DNA of 64,000 nucleotides from Mycobacterium malmoense (GTDB taxonomy: Bacteria > Actinomycetota > Actinomycetes > Mycobacteriales > Mycobacteriaceae). The stretch lies in contig NZ_CP080999.1 of assembly GCF_019645855.1 (NCBI RefSeq), positions 868,001 through 932,000 on the forward strand. The letters are read 5' to 3'. The position numbers and the translations under genes are program-made. This document shows, in pieces, positions 42,914 through 51,260 of the stretch (positions are counted from its first letter, which is position 1; every line of letters begins with the position of its first letter). The notes under the pieces are model-generated. The model was not told the DNA's origin. It saw only the letters and a list, made by a program, of their open reading frames with translations, and searched no databases.

Positions 42914-44080
42914 ATGGCCGAGTGGTTCGAGACGGTCGCCATCGCGCAGCAACGCGCCAAGCGGAGGCTGCCAAAATCGGTCTATTCGTCGTTGATTTCG
43001 GCGAGCGAAAAGGGAATCACCGTCGCCGACAATGTCGAGGCATTCGGCGAACTCGGTTTTGCGCCCCACGTCATCGGCGCCCAGGAAAAGCGCGATTTGT
43101 CGACCACCATTATGGGACAGGATATTTCGCTGCCGGTGGTGATTTCGCCGACCGGCGTCCAGGCGGTCGACCCGGACGGCGAGGTGGCCGTCGCGCGGGC
43201 CGCGGCGGCGCGGGGAACGGCGATGGGGCTGTCGTCCTTCGCCAGCAAGCCGATCGAAGAGGTCATCGCCGCGAACCCCAAGCTCTTCTTCCAGGTGTAC
43301 TGGCTCGGCGGGCGCGACGCGATCGCCGAGCGGGTGGAACGGGCCCGTCAGGCCGGCGCGGTCGGCTTGATCGTCACCACCGACTGGACGTTCTCCCACG
43401 GCCGGGACTGGGGCAGCCCCACGATCCCCGAGGCGATGAACCTGCGGACCATCCTGCGGCTGTCCCCGGAGGCGGTCGTGCGGCCGCGGTGGTTGTGGAA
43501 GTTCGGCAAGACGCTGCGGCCCCCGGAGCTGCGGGTGCCGAACCAGGGCCGGCGCGGCGAGCCCGGGCCGCCGTTCTTCGCCGCATACGGGGAGTGGATG
43601 GGCACGCCGCCGCCCACCTGGGAAGACATCGCCTGGCTGCGCGAGCTGTGGGGTGGGCCGTTCATGCTCAAGGGCGTGATGCGCATCGACGACGCGAAAA
43701 GGGCTGTGGACGCCGGTGTTTCGGCGATATCGGTGTCCAACCACGGCGGCAACAACCTGGATGGCACGCCGGCGTCGATTCGCGCCCTGCCCGCGGTGGC
43801 CGCGGCGGTCGGCGGTCAGGTCGAGGTGTTGCTGGACGGCGGCATCCGGCGCGGCAGCGACGTCGTCAAGGCGGTGGCGCTGGGCGCGCGCGCGGTGATG
43901 ATCGGCCGCGCGTACCTGTGGGGGCTGGCCGCGGCCGGCCAAGCCGGTGTCGAAAACGTCCTCGACATTCTGCGCGGGGGCATCGACTCGGCGCTGATGG
44001 GTCTGGGACACTCGTCGGTTCACGACCTCAGCCCGGACGACATCCTGGTGCCCGCCGGGTTCACTCGGGCGATGGGATGA
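42914..44080 (+). CDS. mftD: FMN-dependent AHDP oxidase MftD
   Basis: 388 residues, alpha-hydroxyacid oxidase (lactate 2-monooxygenase-like) fold. LPVVISPTGVQAVDPDGEVA, MLKGVMRIDDAKRAVDAG, the active-site SNHGGNNLDGTPASI, and LLDGGIRRGSDVVKAVALGA for the FMN phosphate. It oxidatively deaminates AHDP to the redox-active premycofactocin. The last 60 bases are overlapped on the other strand by the tail of a 13E12-type HNH remnant. mftE, normally next, is 3.6 kb away. Confidence 0.95.
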   Translation: MAEWFETVAIAQQRAKRRLPKSVYSSLISASEKGITVADNVEAFGELGFAPHVIGAQEKRDLSTTIMGQDISLPVVISPTGVQAVDPDGEVAVARAAAARGTAMGLSSFASKPIEEVIAANPKLFFQVYWLGGRDAIAERVERARQAGAVGLIVTTDWTFSHGRDWGSPTIPEAMNLRTILRLSPEAVVRPRWLWKFGKTLRPPELRVPNQGRRGEPGPPFFAAYGEWMGTPPPTWEDIAWLRELWGGPFMLKGVMRIDDAKRAVDAGVSAISVSNHGGNNLDGTPASIRALPAVAAAVGGQVEVLLDGGIRRGSDVVKAVALGARAVMIGRAYLWGLAAAGQAGVENVLDILRGGIDSALMGLGHSSVHDLSPDDILVPAGFTRAMG

Positions 44081-44381
44081 TCGCGCTGGTTCTTGTTGCG
44101 CTCGGTCATGATTCGGTGCAGCCGGTCGGTGGGCCTTGGCCGTTTGCGTTGGGGCATCATCGCGCCGCGGTCGGCGTGGCCCACGTCGGCACCACGCCGC
44201 GGCGGCAGCGCGGTGGTGGGCAGGCTCAGGGCAGGTATGAGTAGCCTGCTCCCCGGCACGGTGCGGTAAGTGTGGCCGGATGGCGAGGTCCATATCACCG
44301 TGCCATCGGGCAGTTGCTCGTCGCGCCAACCGCCGGGGCCGGACCAAAATGTCTTGAGCAGGTGGTGTTTTCGGCAAAGGC
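44020..44381 (-). pseudogene. C-terminal piece of an interrupted 13E12-type HNH gene
   Basis: The minus-strand frame reads LCRKHHLLKTFWSGPGGW...EQLPDGTVIWTSPSGHTYR, the C-terminal part of 13E12 (DUF222/HNH) proteins including the last His of the HNH motif. It joins exactly, in frame, to the N-terminal part ending NLKC at 46203 if the IS and one AGGC copy are removed. The frame runs to a TGA at 44020, overlapping the mftD 3' end; an earlier natural end may have been lost. Confidence 0.82.
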
Positions 44382-46202
44382 GAGGGTGTCGCACGAATCC
44401 GTGGTGTGGATTGACGGTCTTCGTGTCGTTTGGTGTGAAAGACGCTGCTGAGTGCGATGATTCGAGGTGTCTGTGAATGTGCGCGCGGGCGATGTCGATC
44501 AGTTGATGATGATGCCGCCGTCGGTGCGGGAATGGTTGCCTGAGGATCACCTGGTGTTCTTCGTGCTTGACGTGGTCGCCGAGCTGGATCTGAGCGCGTT
44601 CTATGCGGCGTATCGGGGCGATGGCAAGGGCGGATCGGTGTATGACCCGGCGATGATGCTGTCGGTACTGCTGTATGCGTACTGCACCGGGGAGCGGTCC
44701 TCGCGCCGGATCGAGCGACGGCTGGTCGAGGATGTGGCGGTGCGGGTGGCCGCCGCTAATCAGCAGCCTGACCACGCCACGCTGGCCCGGTTCCGTCGCC
44801 GCCACCAAGATGCGATCGCAGGATTGTTCGGGCAGGTTCTCGGTCTGTGTGTTACGGCGGGCCTGGTTGATGCGGGGGTAGTCGCGATCGACGGCACGAA
44901 GATCGCCGCGAACGCCTCGTTTTTCGCCAATCGCGACCATGCCGCCCTCTGCGCCGAACTCGGCGAATCCTCAGCGCAGAACTCCGCCGGTGCGGCCCGT
45001 CGAGTCGCCGAACGCGTCCTGGCCGAAGCCGAGCAGGTCGATGCGGCCCAGGATGACGAATGCGGGCGTGACGGGGGCGGGCGGCTGCCGGCCGGGTGGG
45101 CCGGTGGCCGGGATCGGCGGGCCCGCATCCGGGCTGCCCTCGAGGAACTGGAGTCGCAAAAGGCACACGATTTTCAGACCCGGATGGCCGAGCGGGCCCG
45201 CAAGGAGGCCGAGGTGGGCCGCAAACTGACCGGGCCGAAGCCAAGCGCGGAGGCGGCGCGGCGAGCGCGGCCGCGGCGGGCGAACACCACCGATCCGCAT
45301 TCGCGGATCATTCCGCACGCCTCGAAAGGGGTGCTGCAGGGCTACAACGCGCAAGCGGCCGCGACGACCGAGCACATCGTGCTGGCCGCCGAGGTCGCCG
45401 CCACCACCAACGATCAACCCCACTTCGTGCCGATGACCACCGCGGTGACCGACAACCTCGCCGGGGCGGGGTATCGCGGTGGTGCGGGCACGTTCGTGGC
45501 CGACGCGGGCTACTGGACCGCCGCGAACGGCACAGCCGACGTCGGCGCCAACGTGTTGATCGCGACACGAAAGTCCGCGTGGCGCAAGGCAGACAAGCCC
45601 GACGACGACAAATTGGCAGTCCTGGCCAGGGTGAACCGCGGTGAGTTGTCCCAACGTCAAGCGGGTGCGATTCTCGGCGTCTCGTACACGTGGGTGCGCG
45701 ACATGACCAAGCGGTACTTCGGACGTGACGGTCAACGCATCACCCGCAGCGCCGAACCCGAACCTCACGAGTGGATACCGGTCATCGAACGCGTCGCCGC
45801 CGGCGAGCTCTCTCTGCGTGCCGCCAGTGATCAGCTCACCGTCTCCGTCGCGCGTGTCAAGACCATGCTCGCACACGTCCGTGGCGATATCACCGACCCC
45901 ACCGTGGCCCGAAAAGCCATGGACGACAAGCTCGCTCAACCGGACAACGCCATGCTCTACCGCAAACGCAGCGTCAGCATCGAACCGGTCTTCGGCAACA
46001 TCAAAGCCAACCTCGGATTCCGCAGATTCACCCTCCGCGGCCTTGCGGGAGCACACAGCGAGTGGCGCATGATCTGCACAGTGCACAACCTGCTCAAGCT
46101 CCAGCAAGCAATACCCACCTGACCCAAGGCGACCAGAGCCGACCCGCCAGCGACACGAACCATCGCCACTGCCACAGCACCACGGATTCGTGCGACACCC
46201 TC
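44382..46202. mobile_element. IS1182-type insertion sequence, complete
   Basis: 1821 bp bounded by 25-bp perfect terminal inverted repeats (44382-44406 and 46178-46202; outer bases GAGGGTGTCG / CGACACCCTC). Flanked by a 4-bp direct repeat AGGC (44378-44381 and 46203-46206), so the target duplication is intact and insertion is recent. It carries one transposase gene filling most of its length, with no frame breaks seen. Inserted inside an HNH gene of the 13E12 family, between mftD and mftE. Confidence 0.92.
44467..46122 (+). CDS. IS1182-family transposase
   Basis: 551 residues from GTG. N-terminal DUF772 domain (REWLPEDHLVFFVLDVVAEL, RSSRRIERRLVEDVAVRVAA). DDE residues are D in VVAIDGTKIAANAS, D in FVADAGYWTA and E in VSIEPVFGNIKANLGFRRF. 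A basic coiled region lies between the first and second D. About 95 residues between the second D and the E (KLAVLARVNRGELSQRQAGA to LAHVRGD) contain two HTH-like units (LSQRQAGAILGVSYTWVRDM and LSLRAASDQLTVSVARVKTM), not usual for the family as I know it. Confidence 0.92.
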   Translation: MSVNVRAGDVDQLMMMPPSVREWLPEDHLVFFVLDVVAELDLSAFYAAYRGDGKGGSVYDPAMMLSVLLYAYCTGERSSRRIERRLVEDVAVRVAAANQQPDHATLARFRRRHQDAIAGLFGQVLGLCVTAGLVDAGVVAIDGTKIAANASFFANRDHAALCAELGESSAQNSAGAARRVAERVLAEAEQVDAAQDDECGRDGGGRLPAGWAGGRDRRARIRAALEELESQKAHDFQTRMAERARKEAEVGRKLTGPKPSAEAARRARPRRANTTDPHSRIIPHASKGVLQGYNAQAAATTEHIVLAAEVAATTNDQPHFVPMTTAVTDNLAGAGYRGGAGTFVADAGYWTAANGTADVGANVLIATRKSAWRKADKPDDDKLAVLARVNRGELSQRQAGAILGVSYTWVRDMTKRYFGRDGQRITRSAEPEPHEWIPVIERVAAGELSLRAASDQLTVSVARVKTMLAHVRGDITDPTVARKAMDDKLAQPDNAMLYRKRSVSIEPVFGNIKANLGFRRFTLRGLAGAHSEWRMICTVHNLLKLQQAIPT

Positions 46203-47425
46203 AGGCATTTCAGGTTAGAGGCATGTGTTGGGCCACCGAGGCCAAACGGGATGGTGTGGTCGATGTCGGACACGTCGGCGGGTCGATCGCAGCCCGGAAA
46301 CCGGCATGTCATGTCCCGGCAGCGGACGAAGTCCGCGAGTGCCGCCGAGGGCCGATAACGGGGTTCGGGTGGACTGTCGCCGGGATGGATCAGCGGCCGC
46401 AGCTCGACGGCGCCGCGTGCGGCCAGGTCGGCCAGGACTTGCGTGGGGACGACCGGCCCGCCCAGCACCAGGGCCGGGTTAGGGGCCGGGCGTGTGGGCG
46501 GGCGGCCGGGCCGGTCGGTGGGCCGCGGGCCGGTGGCCTCGCGAATGAGCTCGGCGAACCGCTCGGGGTCGTGCACGATCTCGCGCCCGCCATCTTCGGG
46601 CCGTTCACCGTGCAGGTCGGTGGTGCTGGCGGCGTCAAGAGCGGCCGCCTCGGCTACTACATGCACCACAACCGATGCCGCCGTGGGGGTTTGACCAGCG
46701 GGGCAATCGGATCGGCCGCAGGCGCAGGCCAGCGCCGTGTGTCCGGCGGCCAGCGCTCCGAGCGCGTCGGCGCGACGTTGATCGACGGTGCGTGGATCGT
46801 CGTCACAAACGGTGTGTGCCAGCGCGGTGAGCCGGCGGTCCAGCAGCGTGGCATCGGTGGAGTACACCTCACCCGACAGCGAGGCGATGCCACCACGCTG
46901 TTCGACATCGACGTAGCGGGAGCGGACGACGGACTCGGTGCGCCGGCGGGCGGCCGGATCATGACGCTCGACCAGCGCGTCGATGGCCTGTTCGGTCTTG
47001 TGGAGCGAGAGCGGGCCCCAGGTCTGGAGGGATTCGGCCAGTTCGGCGTCGATCGCGGCCATGGCATCAGGCTCGAGCGCCAGCAGGGTGCGGGCGACGA
47101 TCATGCTGACGGTACGGTAGTTGATCGCCCCGGTGGCGAACAGGGCCGCCACCTTGGGCAGCCGCTCGTGCAGGCAGATCGCGTTGTGCAGCTGCGCGCC
47201 GGCCGCCGCGGCGGTGATGCCTTGTGCCGCCGCGACTTCGGCGGCCACCGCTTCCCACGGGTCAATTCGCCACAGCTCGCGGCCCTGACCGTTCTCGACG
47301 GGGACCTGGCGGCGTTCGTAGAGCTCAGAGATCGCCGCCAGCCGACGCGCGCACGCCTGGTTCTCGGCGCGGGCCGAGTCGGCTATGGTCGCCACCACCG
47401 CGGCGTCATCAAGGTCTTCGAACAC
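46203..47425 (-). pseudogene. N-terminal part of the interrupted 13E12-type HNH protein
   Basis: Starts at a GTG inside an SOS box (VFEDLDDAAVVATIADSA); the frame is open to 47461. DUF222 region (RLAAISELYERRQVPVENGQ, INYRTVSMIVARTLLALEP, then CACGRSDCPAG) and the start of the HNH domain (CRDMTCRFPGCDRPADVSDI, DHTIPFGLGGPTHASNLKC). The frame then enters the IS. Joined to 44020-44377 it would give about 526 residues, a normal size. 13E12 repeats are dispersed mycobacterial elements, often SOS-induced and sometimes phage attachment sites. Confidence 0.85.
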
Positions 47426-47433
47426 GTTTTCGA
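47418..47433. promoter_or_regulatory. SOS (LexA) box at the HNH gene start
   Basis: TCGAACACGTTTTCGA matches the mycobacterial LexA consensus TCGAAC(N4)GTTCGA with one mismatch. It covers the putative GTG start of the 13E12-type gene, as described for other 13E12 genes. Confidence 0.75.
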
Positions 47434-47665
47434 TACTAACGGCTTTCGGGTGGCGGAACACGCCCCGAGGAGGAACCGGCGAGGAAGCTGTGGATGGAAT
47501 GGGCTTTGTGGATAAGTCGTCACCGGTGCCGCGTCACGGCGCGAAAGCCGTCCGAAAAGTTTGGTACGCGCGTGGCAACCGTGACGGACGAGCCGCATTT
47601 CGACCGATCGATGAACAAGCCAGAAAAAAATTTACTTTGAAGGGTCAACAATTGGTGCACGCCAG

Positions 47666-48397
47666 GTGAATTCGTCCTACCATCAGCCAGTGCCCGTACT
47701 CGGCGAATTAGGAACGGCGACATCGAGCCAGCTATCAAGCATCTCGCCGTCGATAATGATCCCGCTGGGGTCGACCGAACAGCACGGGCCGCACCTGCCG
47801 TTGGACACCGACACCCGGATCGCGATCGCGGTCGCCCGCGGGGCGAGGGCCCGCCTCGAGCAAGACTGGTTGGTGGCGCCGGCCATCGCCTACGGCGCCA
47901 GCGGCGAGCACCAAGACTTCGCCGGGACGATCTCCATTGGCACCGATGCCCTGACGCTGCTCCTGGTGGAGTACGGCAGGTCGGCGGCCTGCTGGGCCCG
48001 GCGCCTGGTCTTCGTCAACGGCCACGGCGGCAACGTCGGCGCCTTGAGCGGCGCGGTGCACAGACTGCGTGCCGAGGGCCGCGATGCCGGATGGTGCCCC
48101 TGTGTCGCCGCCGGCGGCGACGCCCACGCGGGCCATACCGAAACCTCCGTGTTGCTACATATCTCGCCGACCGATGTGCGCACCGATCGGTGGCTCACCG
48201 GTAACCGGGCACCATTGCCCGAATTGCTCCCGTCGATGCGCCGCGGCGGAGTCGCGGCGGTCAGCCCGGTGGGGGTGTTGGGGGACCCCACCACCGCTAC
48301 CGCCGCGGAGGGCAAGCGTATCTTCTCGGAGATGGTCGACGAGTGCGTCCGTCGAGTCGCCCGGTGGTCGCCCGGGCCCGACGGGATGCTGACATGA
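47666..48397 (+). CDS. mftE: Mycofactocin peptidase MftE (creatininase family)
   Basis: 243 residues from GTG (VNSSYHQPVPVLGELG). Metal-binding blocks are PLGSTEQHGPHLPLDTDTR, GASGEHQDFAGT, VNGHGGN and AHAGHTETS. It cleaves the modified MftA to release AHDP. Intact, despite about 3.6 kb of insertion after mftD. No clear Shine-Dalgarno precedes the start, so where its transcript begins is open. Overlaps mftF by four bases. Confidence 0.95.
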   Translation: MNSSYHQPVPVLGELGTATSSQLSSISPSIMIPLGSTEQHGPHLPLDTDTRIAIAVARGARARLEQDWLVAPAIAYGASGEHQDFAGTISIGTDALTLLLVEYGRSAACWARRLVFVNGHGGNVGALSGAVHRLRAEGRDAGWCPCVAAGGDAHAGHTETSVLLHISPTDVRTDRWLTGNRAPLPELLPSMRRGGVAAVSPVGVLGDPTTATAAEGKRIFSEMVDECVRRVARWSPGPDGMLT

Positions 48398-49806
48398 GCC
48401 AGCCCCGGCTGCCGGACGGGTTCGCCGTCCAGGTCGACCGCCGCGTGCGGGTACTCGGCGACGGTTCGGCCCTGCTGGGCGGCTCGCCGACGCGCCTGCT
48501 GAAGCTGGCTCCCGCCGCCCAGGGCATGCTGTCCGACGGCCGGCTGAAGGTTCGCGACGACGTCAGTGCGCAGCTGGCCCGCACCCTGCTGGACGCCACG
48601 GTGGCCCACCCCCGGCCCGCGGGTGGCCCGTCGCACCGCGACGTGACCGTGGTAATTCCGGTGCGGGACAACGTTTCCGGTGCGCGACACCTGGTGAGCT
48701 CGCTGCGCGGCTTGCGCGTCGTCGTGGTGGACGACGGTTCGTTCCCCCCCGTCAAGCCGGAAGACTTCGTCGGCGCGCACTGCGATGTCGAAGTGCTACG
48801 CCACTCCTACAGCAAGGGCCCGGCGGCGGCACGCAACACCGGGCTGGCCACCTGCACGACCGACTTCGTCGCGTTCTTGGACTCCGACGTCACGCCGCGC
48901 CGGGGCTGGCTGGAAGCCTTGCTCGGTCACTTCTGCGATCCCACCGTCGCCCTGGTGGCCCCGCGCATCGTCGGTTTGTCGCACAGCGAGAACGTGGTGG
49001 CGCGCTATGAGGCGGTGCACTCGTCACTGGACCTCGGGGAGCGGGAGGCGCCGGTGTTGCCGCACAGCACGGTGTCCTACGTTCCCAGCGCGGCGATCAT
49101 CTGTCGCTGCTCGGCCATCCGCGGCGTCGGCGGGTTCGACGAGACGATGCAGTCCGGGGAGGACGTCGACCTGTGCTGGCGGCTCATCGAGGCGGGCGCC
49201 CGGCTGCGCTACGAGCCAATCGCGCTCGTCGCCCACGATCACCGCACCGAGTTGCGGGACTGGCTGGCGCGCAAGGCATTTTATGGTGGGTCGGCGGCTC
49301 CGCTGTCCGTGCGCCATCCGGACAAGACGGCGCCGGTGGTGGTCTCCGGGTGGGCGCTGATGGCCTGGATTCTCATGGCGCTGGGAACGAGCCTGAGTCA
49401 GATCGCGTCGATCGTCGTGGCCCTGCTGACGGGTCGGCGGGTCGCGAAGGCCATGCGCAGCGCCGAGACCTCGCTCGCCGATGTTGTCGTGATCGCGACC
49501 CGCGGTTTGGGGGCGGCGGCGCTGCAGCTGGCGTCGGCCCTGTGCCGGCACTATTGGCCGCTGGCATTGCTCGCGGCCAGCCTGTCGCGTCGCTGTAGGC
49601 GGGTGGTGCTGGTCGCGGCCGTCATGGACGGCGTGGTGGACTGGCTTCGCCGCCGGGATGCCATCGGCGACGATGCCGAACCGATCGGGCTGCTGACCTA
49701 CCTGGTGCTCAAGCGCGTCGACGACCTCGCCTACGGCCTGGGGCTGTGGCGGGGCGTAGTGCGCGAACGCAACCTGCGCGCGCTCAAACCGCAAATTCGC
49801 AGCTAG
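48394..49806 (+). CDS. mftF: Mycofactocin glycosyltransferase MftF
   Basis: 470 residues. N-terminal PqqD-like segment (DGFAVQVDRRVRVLGDGSAL), then a GT2 domain: VVVVDDGSFPPV, AFLDSDVTPRRGWLEALLGH and GGFDETMQSGEDVDLCWRLI. C-terminal hydrophobic segments around residues 320-350 and 365-410 indicate membrane association. It adds beta-1,4-glucose units to premycofactocin. Starts at the ATGA overlap with mftE. Confidence 0.94.
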   Translation: MSQPRLPDGFAVQVDRRVRVLGDGSALLGGSPTRLLKLAPAAQGMLSDGRLKVRDDVSAQLARTLLDATVAHPRPAGGPSHRDVTVVIPVRDNVSGARHLVSSLRGLRVVVVDDGSFPPVKPEDFVGAHCDVEVLRHSYSKGPAAARNTGLATCTTDFVAFLDSDVTPRRGWLEALLGHFCDPTVALVAPRIVGLSHSENVVARYEAVHSSLDLGEREAPVLPHSTVSYVPSAAIICRCSAIRGVGGFDETMQSGEDVDLCWRLIEAGARLRYEPIALVAHDHRTELRDWLARKAFYGGSAAPLSVRHPDKTAPVVVSGWALMAWILMALGTSLSQIASIVVALLTGRRVAKAMRSAETSLADVVVIATRGLGAAALQLASALCRHYWPLALLAASLSRRCRRVVLVAAVMDGVVDWLRRRDAIGDDAEPIGLLTYLVLKRVDDLAYGLGLWRGVVRERNLRALKPQIRS

Positions 49807-49814
49807 CCGCCGCC

Positions 49815-51260
49815 TTGACCACGGCCGTCCCGCACAGCGATGTGCTGATCGTCGGCGCCGGCAGTGCCGGATCGGTTGTCGCCGAACGTCTTTCCGCCGA
49901 TCCCGGCCGCACCGTGACCGTCCTCGAGGCCGGTCCCGCGCTCGCCGACCCGGGATTGCTGGCTTTGACCGCCAATGGGCTGCAACTGCCGATAGGCGCC
50001 GGCAGCCCGCTGGTCCAGCGTTATCGGACGCGGCTCACCGATCACCCCGTTCGCGAGTCGCCGATTGTGCGCGGGACGACCGTCGGCGGTTCGGGTGCGG
50101 TCAACGGCGGTTACTTCTGCCGCGCATTGCCGCGCGATTTCGATCGCGCCGCGCTGCCCGGCTGGGCCTGGTCCGACGTCCTGGACAGTTTCCGTGCCAT
50201 CGAAACCGACCTGGATTTCGACGGCCCCGCCCATGGCGATAGCGGCCCCATCCCGGTTCGTCGAACGCGCGACATGACCGGCGCCACCGAACGGTTCGTC
50301 GCCGCCGCCGAGCGCGCCGGGTTCGAATGGATTGCCGACCTCAACGATTGTGGGCCCGAGCCGATTTCGGGAATAGGCGCCGTCCCGCTCAACATCGTCG
50401 ACGGGGTACGCACCGGATCCGGTGCGGGCTATCTGATTCCGTCCCTGGAGCGACCGAACCTGACGTTGCTGGCGCGGACGCGGGCGGTGCGATTGCGTTT
50501 TGCCGGTGCCGCCGCGGTGGGAGTCGACGCGATCGGGCCGGACGGCCCGATGACCCTTGCCGCTGGCCGAATCGTGTTGTGTGCCGGGGCGATTGCGTCG
50601 GCGCATCTGCTGATGCTGTCCGGCGTCGGAGACGAGGCGATGTTGCGGGCCGTCGACGTGCCGGTGGCGGTGCCGCTACCCGTCGGAACCTCTTGCAGCG
50701 ACCACCCCGAATGGGTGTTCCCGACCGATTGGTCGGTGGCACCTGGCCGGCCTGTGCTGGAGGTCGTGCTCACTACCGCTGACGACCTCGAGATAAGGCC
50801 GTATACAGGCGGATTCGTTGCGATGACCGGTGACGGCACCGCGGGCCATCCCGACTGGCCGCACATCGGCGTGGCGCTCATGCGGCCCCGGGCACGCGGG
50901 CGCATCACGCTGGTCTCGCCGGACCCGGGCGTGCCGCCGCGGATCGAGCACCGCTACGACAGCGAGCCCGACGACGTCGCGGCGCTGCGTCAGGGCAGTG
51001 AACTGGCCCGCGAATTGGCCGGGGCGGCAACATCTGTCGGGCCGCCGGTGTGGTCGACGTCGCAACACCTTTGTGGTAGCGCCCCGATGGGCGCCGACGG
51101 TGACCCCCGCGCCGTCGTCGATCATCGTTGTCGGGTCCGCGGCATCGAAAACCTGTGGGTGATCGACGGCTCCGTCCTGCCCGCGATCACCAGCCGTGGA
51201 CCGCACGCGACCATCGTGATGCTCGGGCACCGCGCGTCCGAATTCGTTGCAGCGAATTAG
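49815..51260 (+). CDS. mftG: Mycofactocin-associated GMC oxidoreductase MftG
   Basis: 481 residues from TTG 49815 (LTTAVPHSDVLIVGAGSAGS), eight bases after mftF; an in-frame start inside mftF is less likely. FAD motif VLIVGAGSAGSVVAERL, GMC block RGTTVGGSGAVNGGYF, and the C-terminal HLCGSAPMGADGDPRAVVDH with the NLWVIDGSVLPAITSRGPHA His/Asn region. MftG passes electrons from reduced mycofactocin to the respiratory chain (known from mycobacterial work). Its stop overlaps the convergent PE gene's stop. Confidence 0.92.
   Translation: MTTAVPHSDVLIVGAGSAGSVVAERLSADPGRTVTVLEAGPALADPGLLALTANGLQLPIGAGSPLVQRYRTRLTDHPVRESPIVRGTTVGGSGAVNGGYFCRALPRDFDRAALPGWAWSDVLDSFRAIETDLDFDGPAHGDSGPIPVRRTRDMTGATERFVAAAERAGFEWIADLNDCGPEPISGIGAVPLNIVDGVRTGSGAGYLIPSLERPNLTLLARTRAVRLRFAGAAAVGVDAIGPDGPMTLAAGRIVLCAGAIASAHLLMLSGVGDEAMLRAVDVPVAVPLPVGTSCSDHPEWVFPTDWSVAPGRPVLEVVLTTADDLEIRPYTGGFVAMTGDGTAGHPDWPHIGVALMRPRARGRITLVSPDPGVPPRIEHRYDSEPDDVAALRQGSELARELAGAATSVGPPVWSTSQHLCGSAPMGADGDPRAVVDHRCRVRGIENLWVIDGSVLPAITSRGPHATIVMLGHRASEFVAAN

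Noticed and set aside
44020..44940. Single 306-residue minus-strand gene across the IS left end
   Set aside because: Only the part left of 44382 is real (HNH remnant); the rest is antisense to the transposase.
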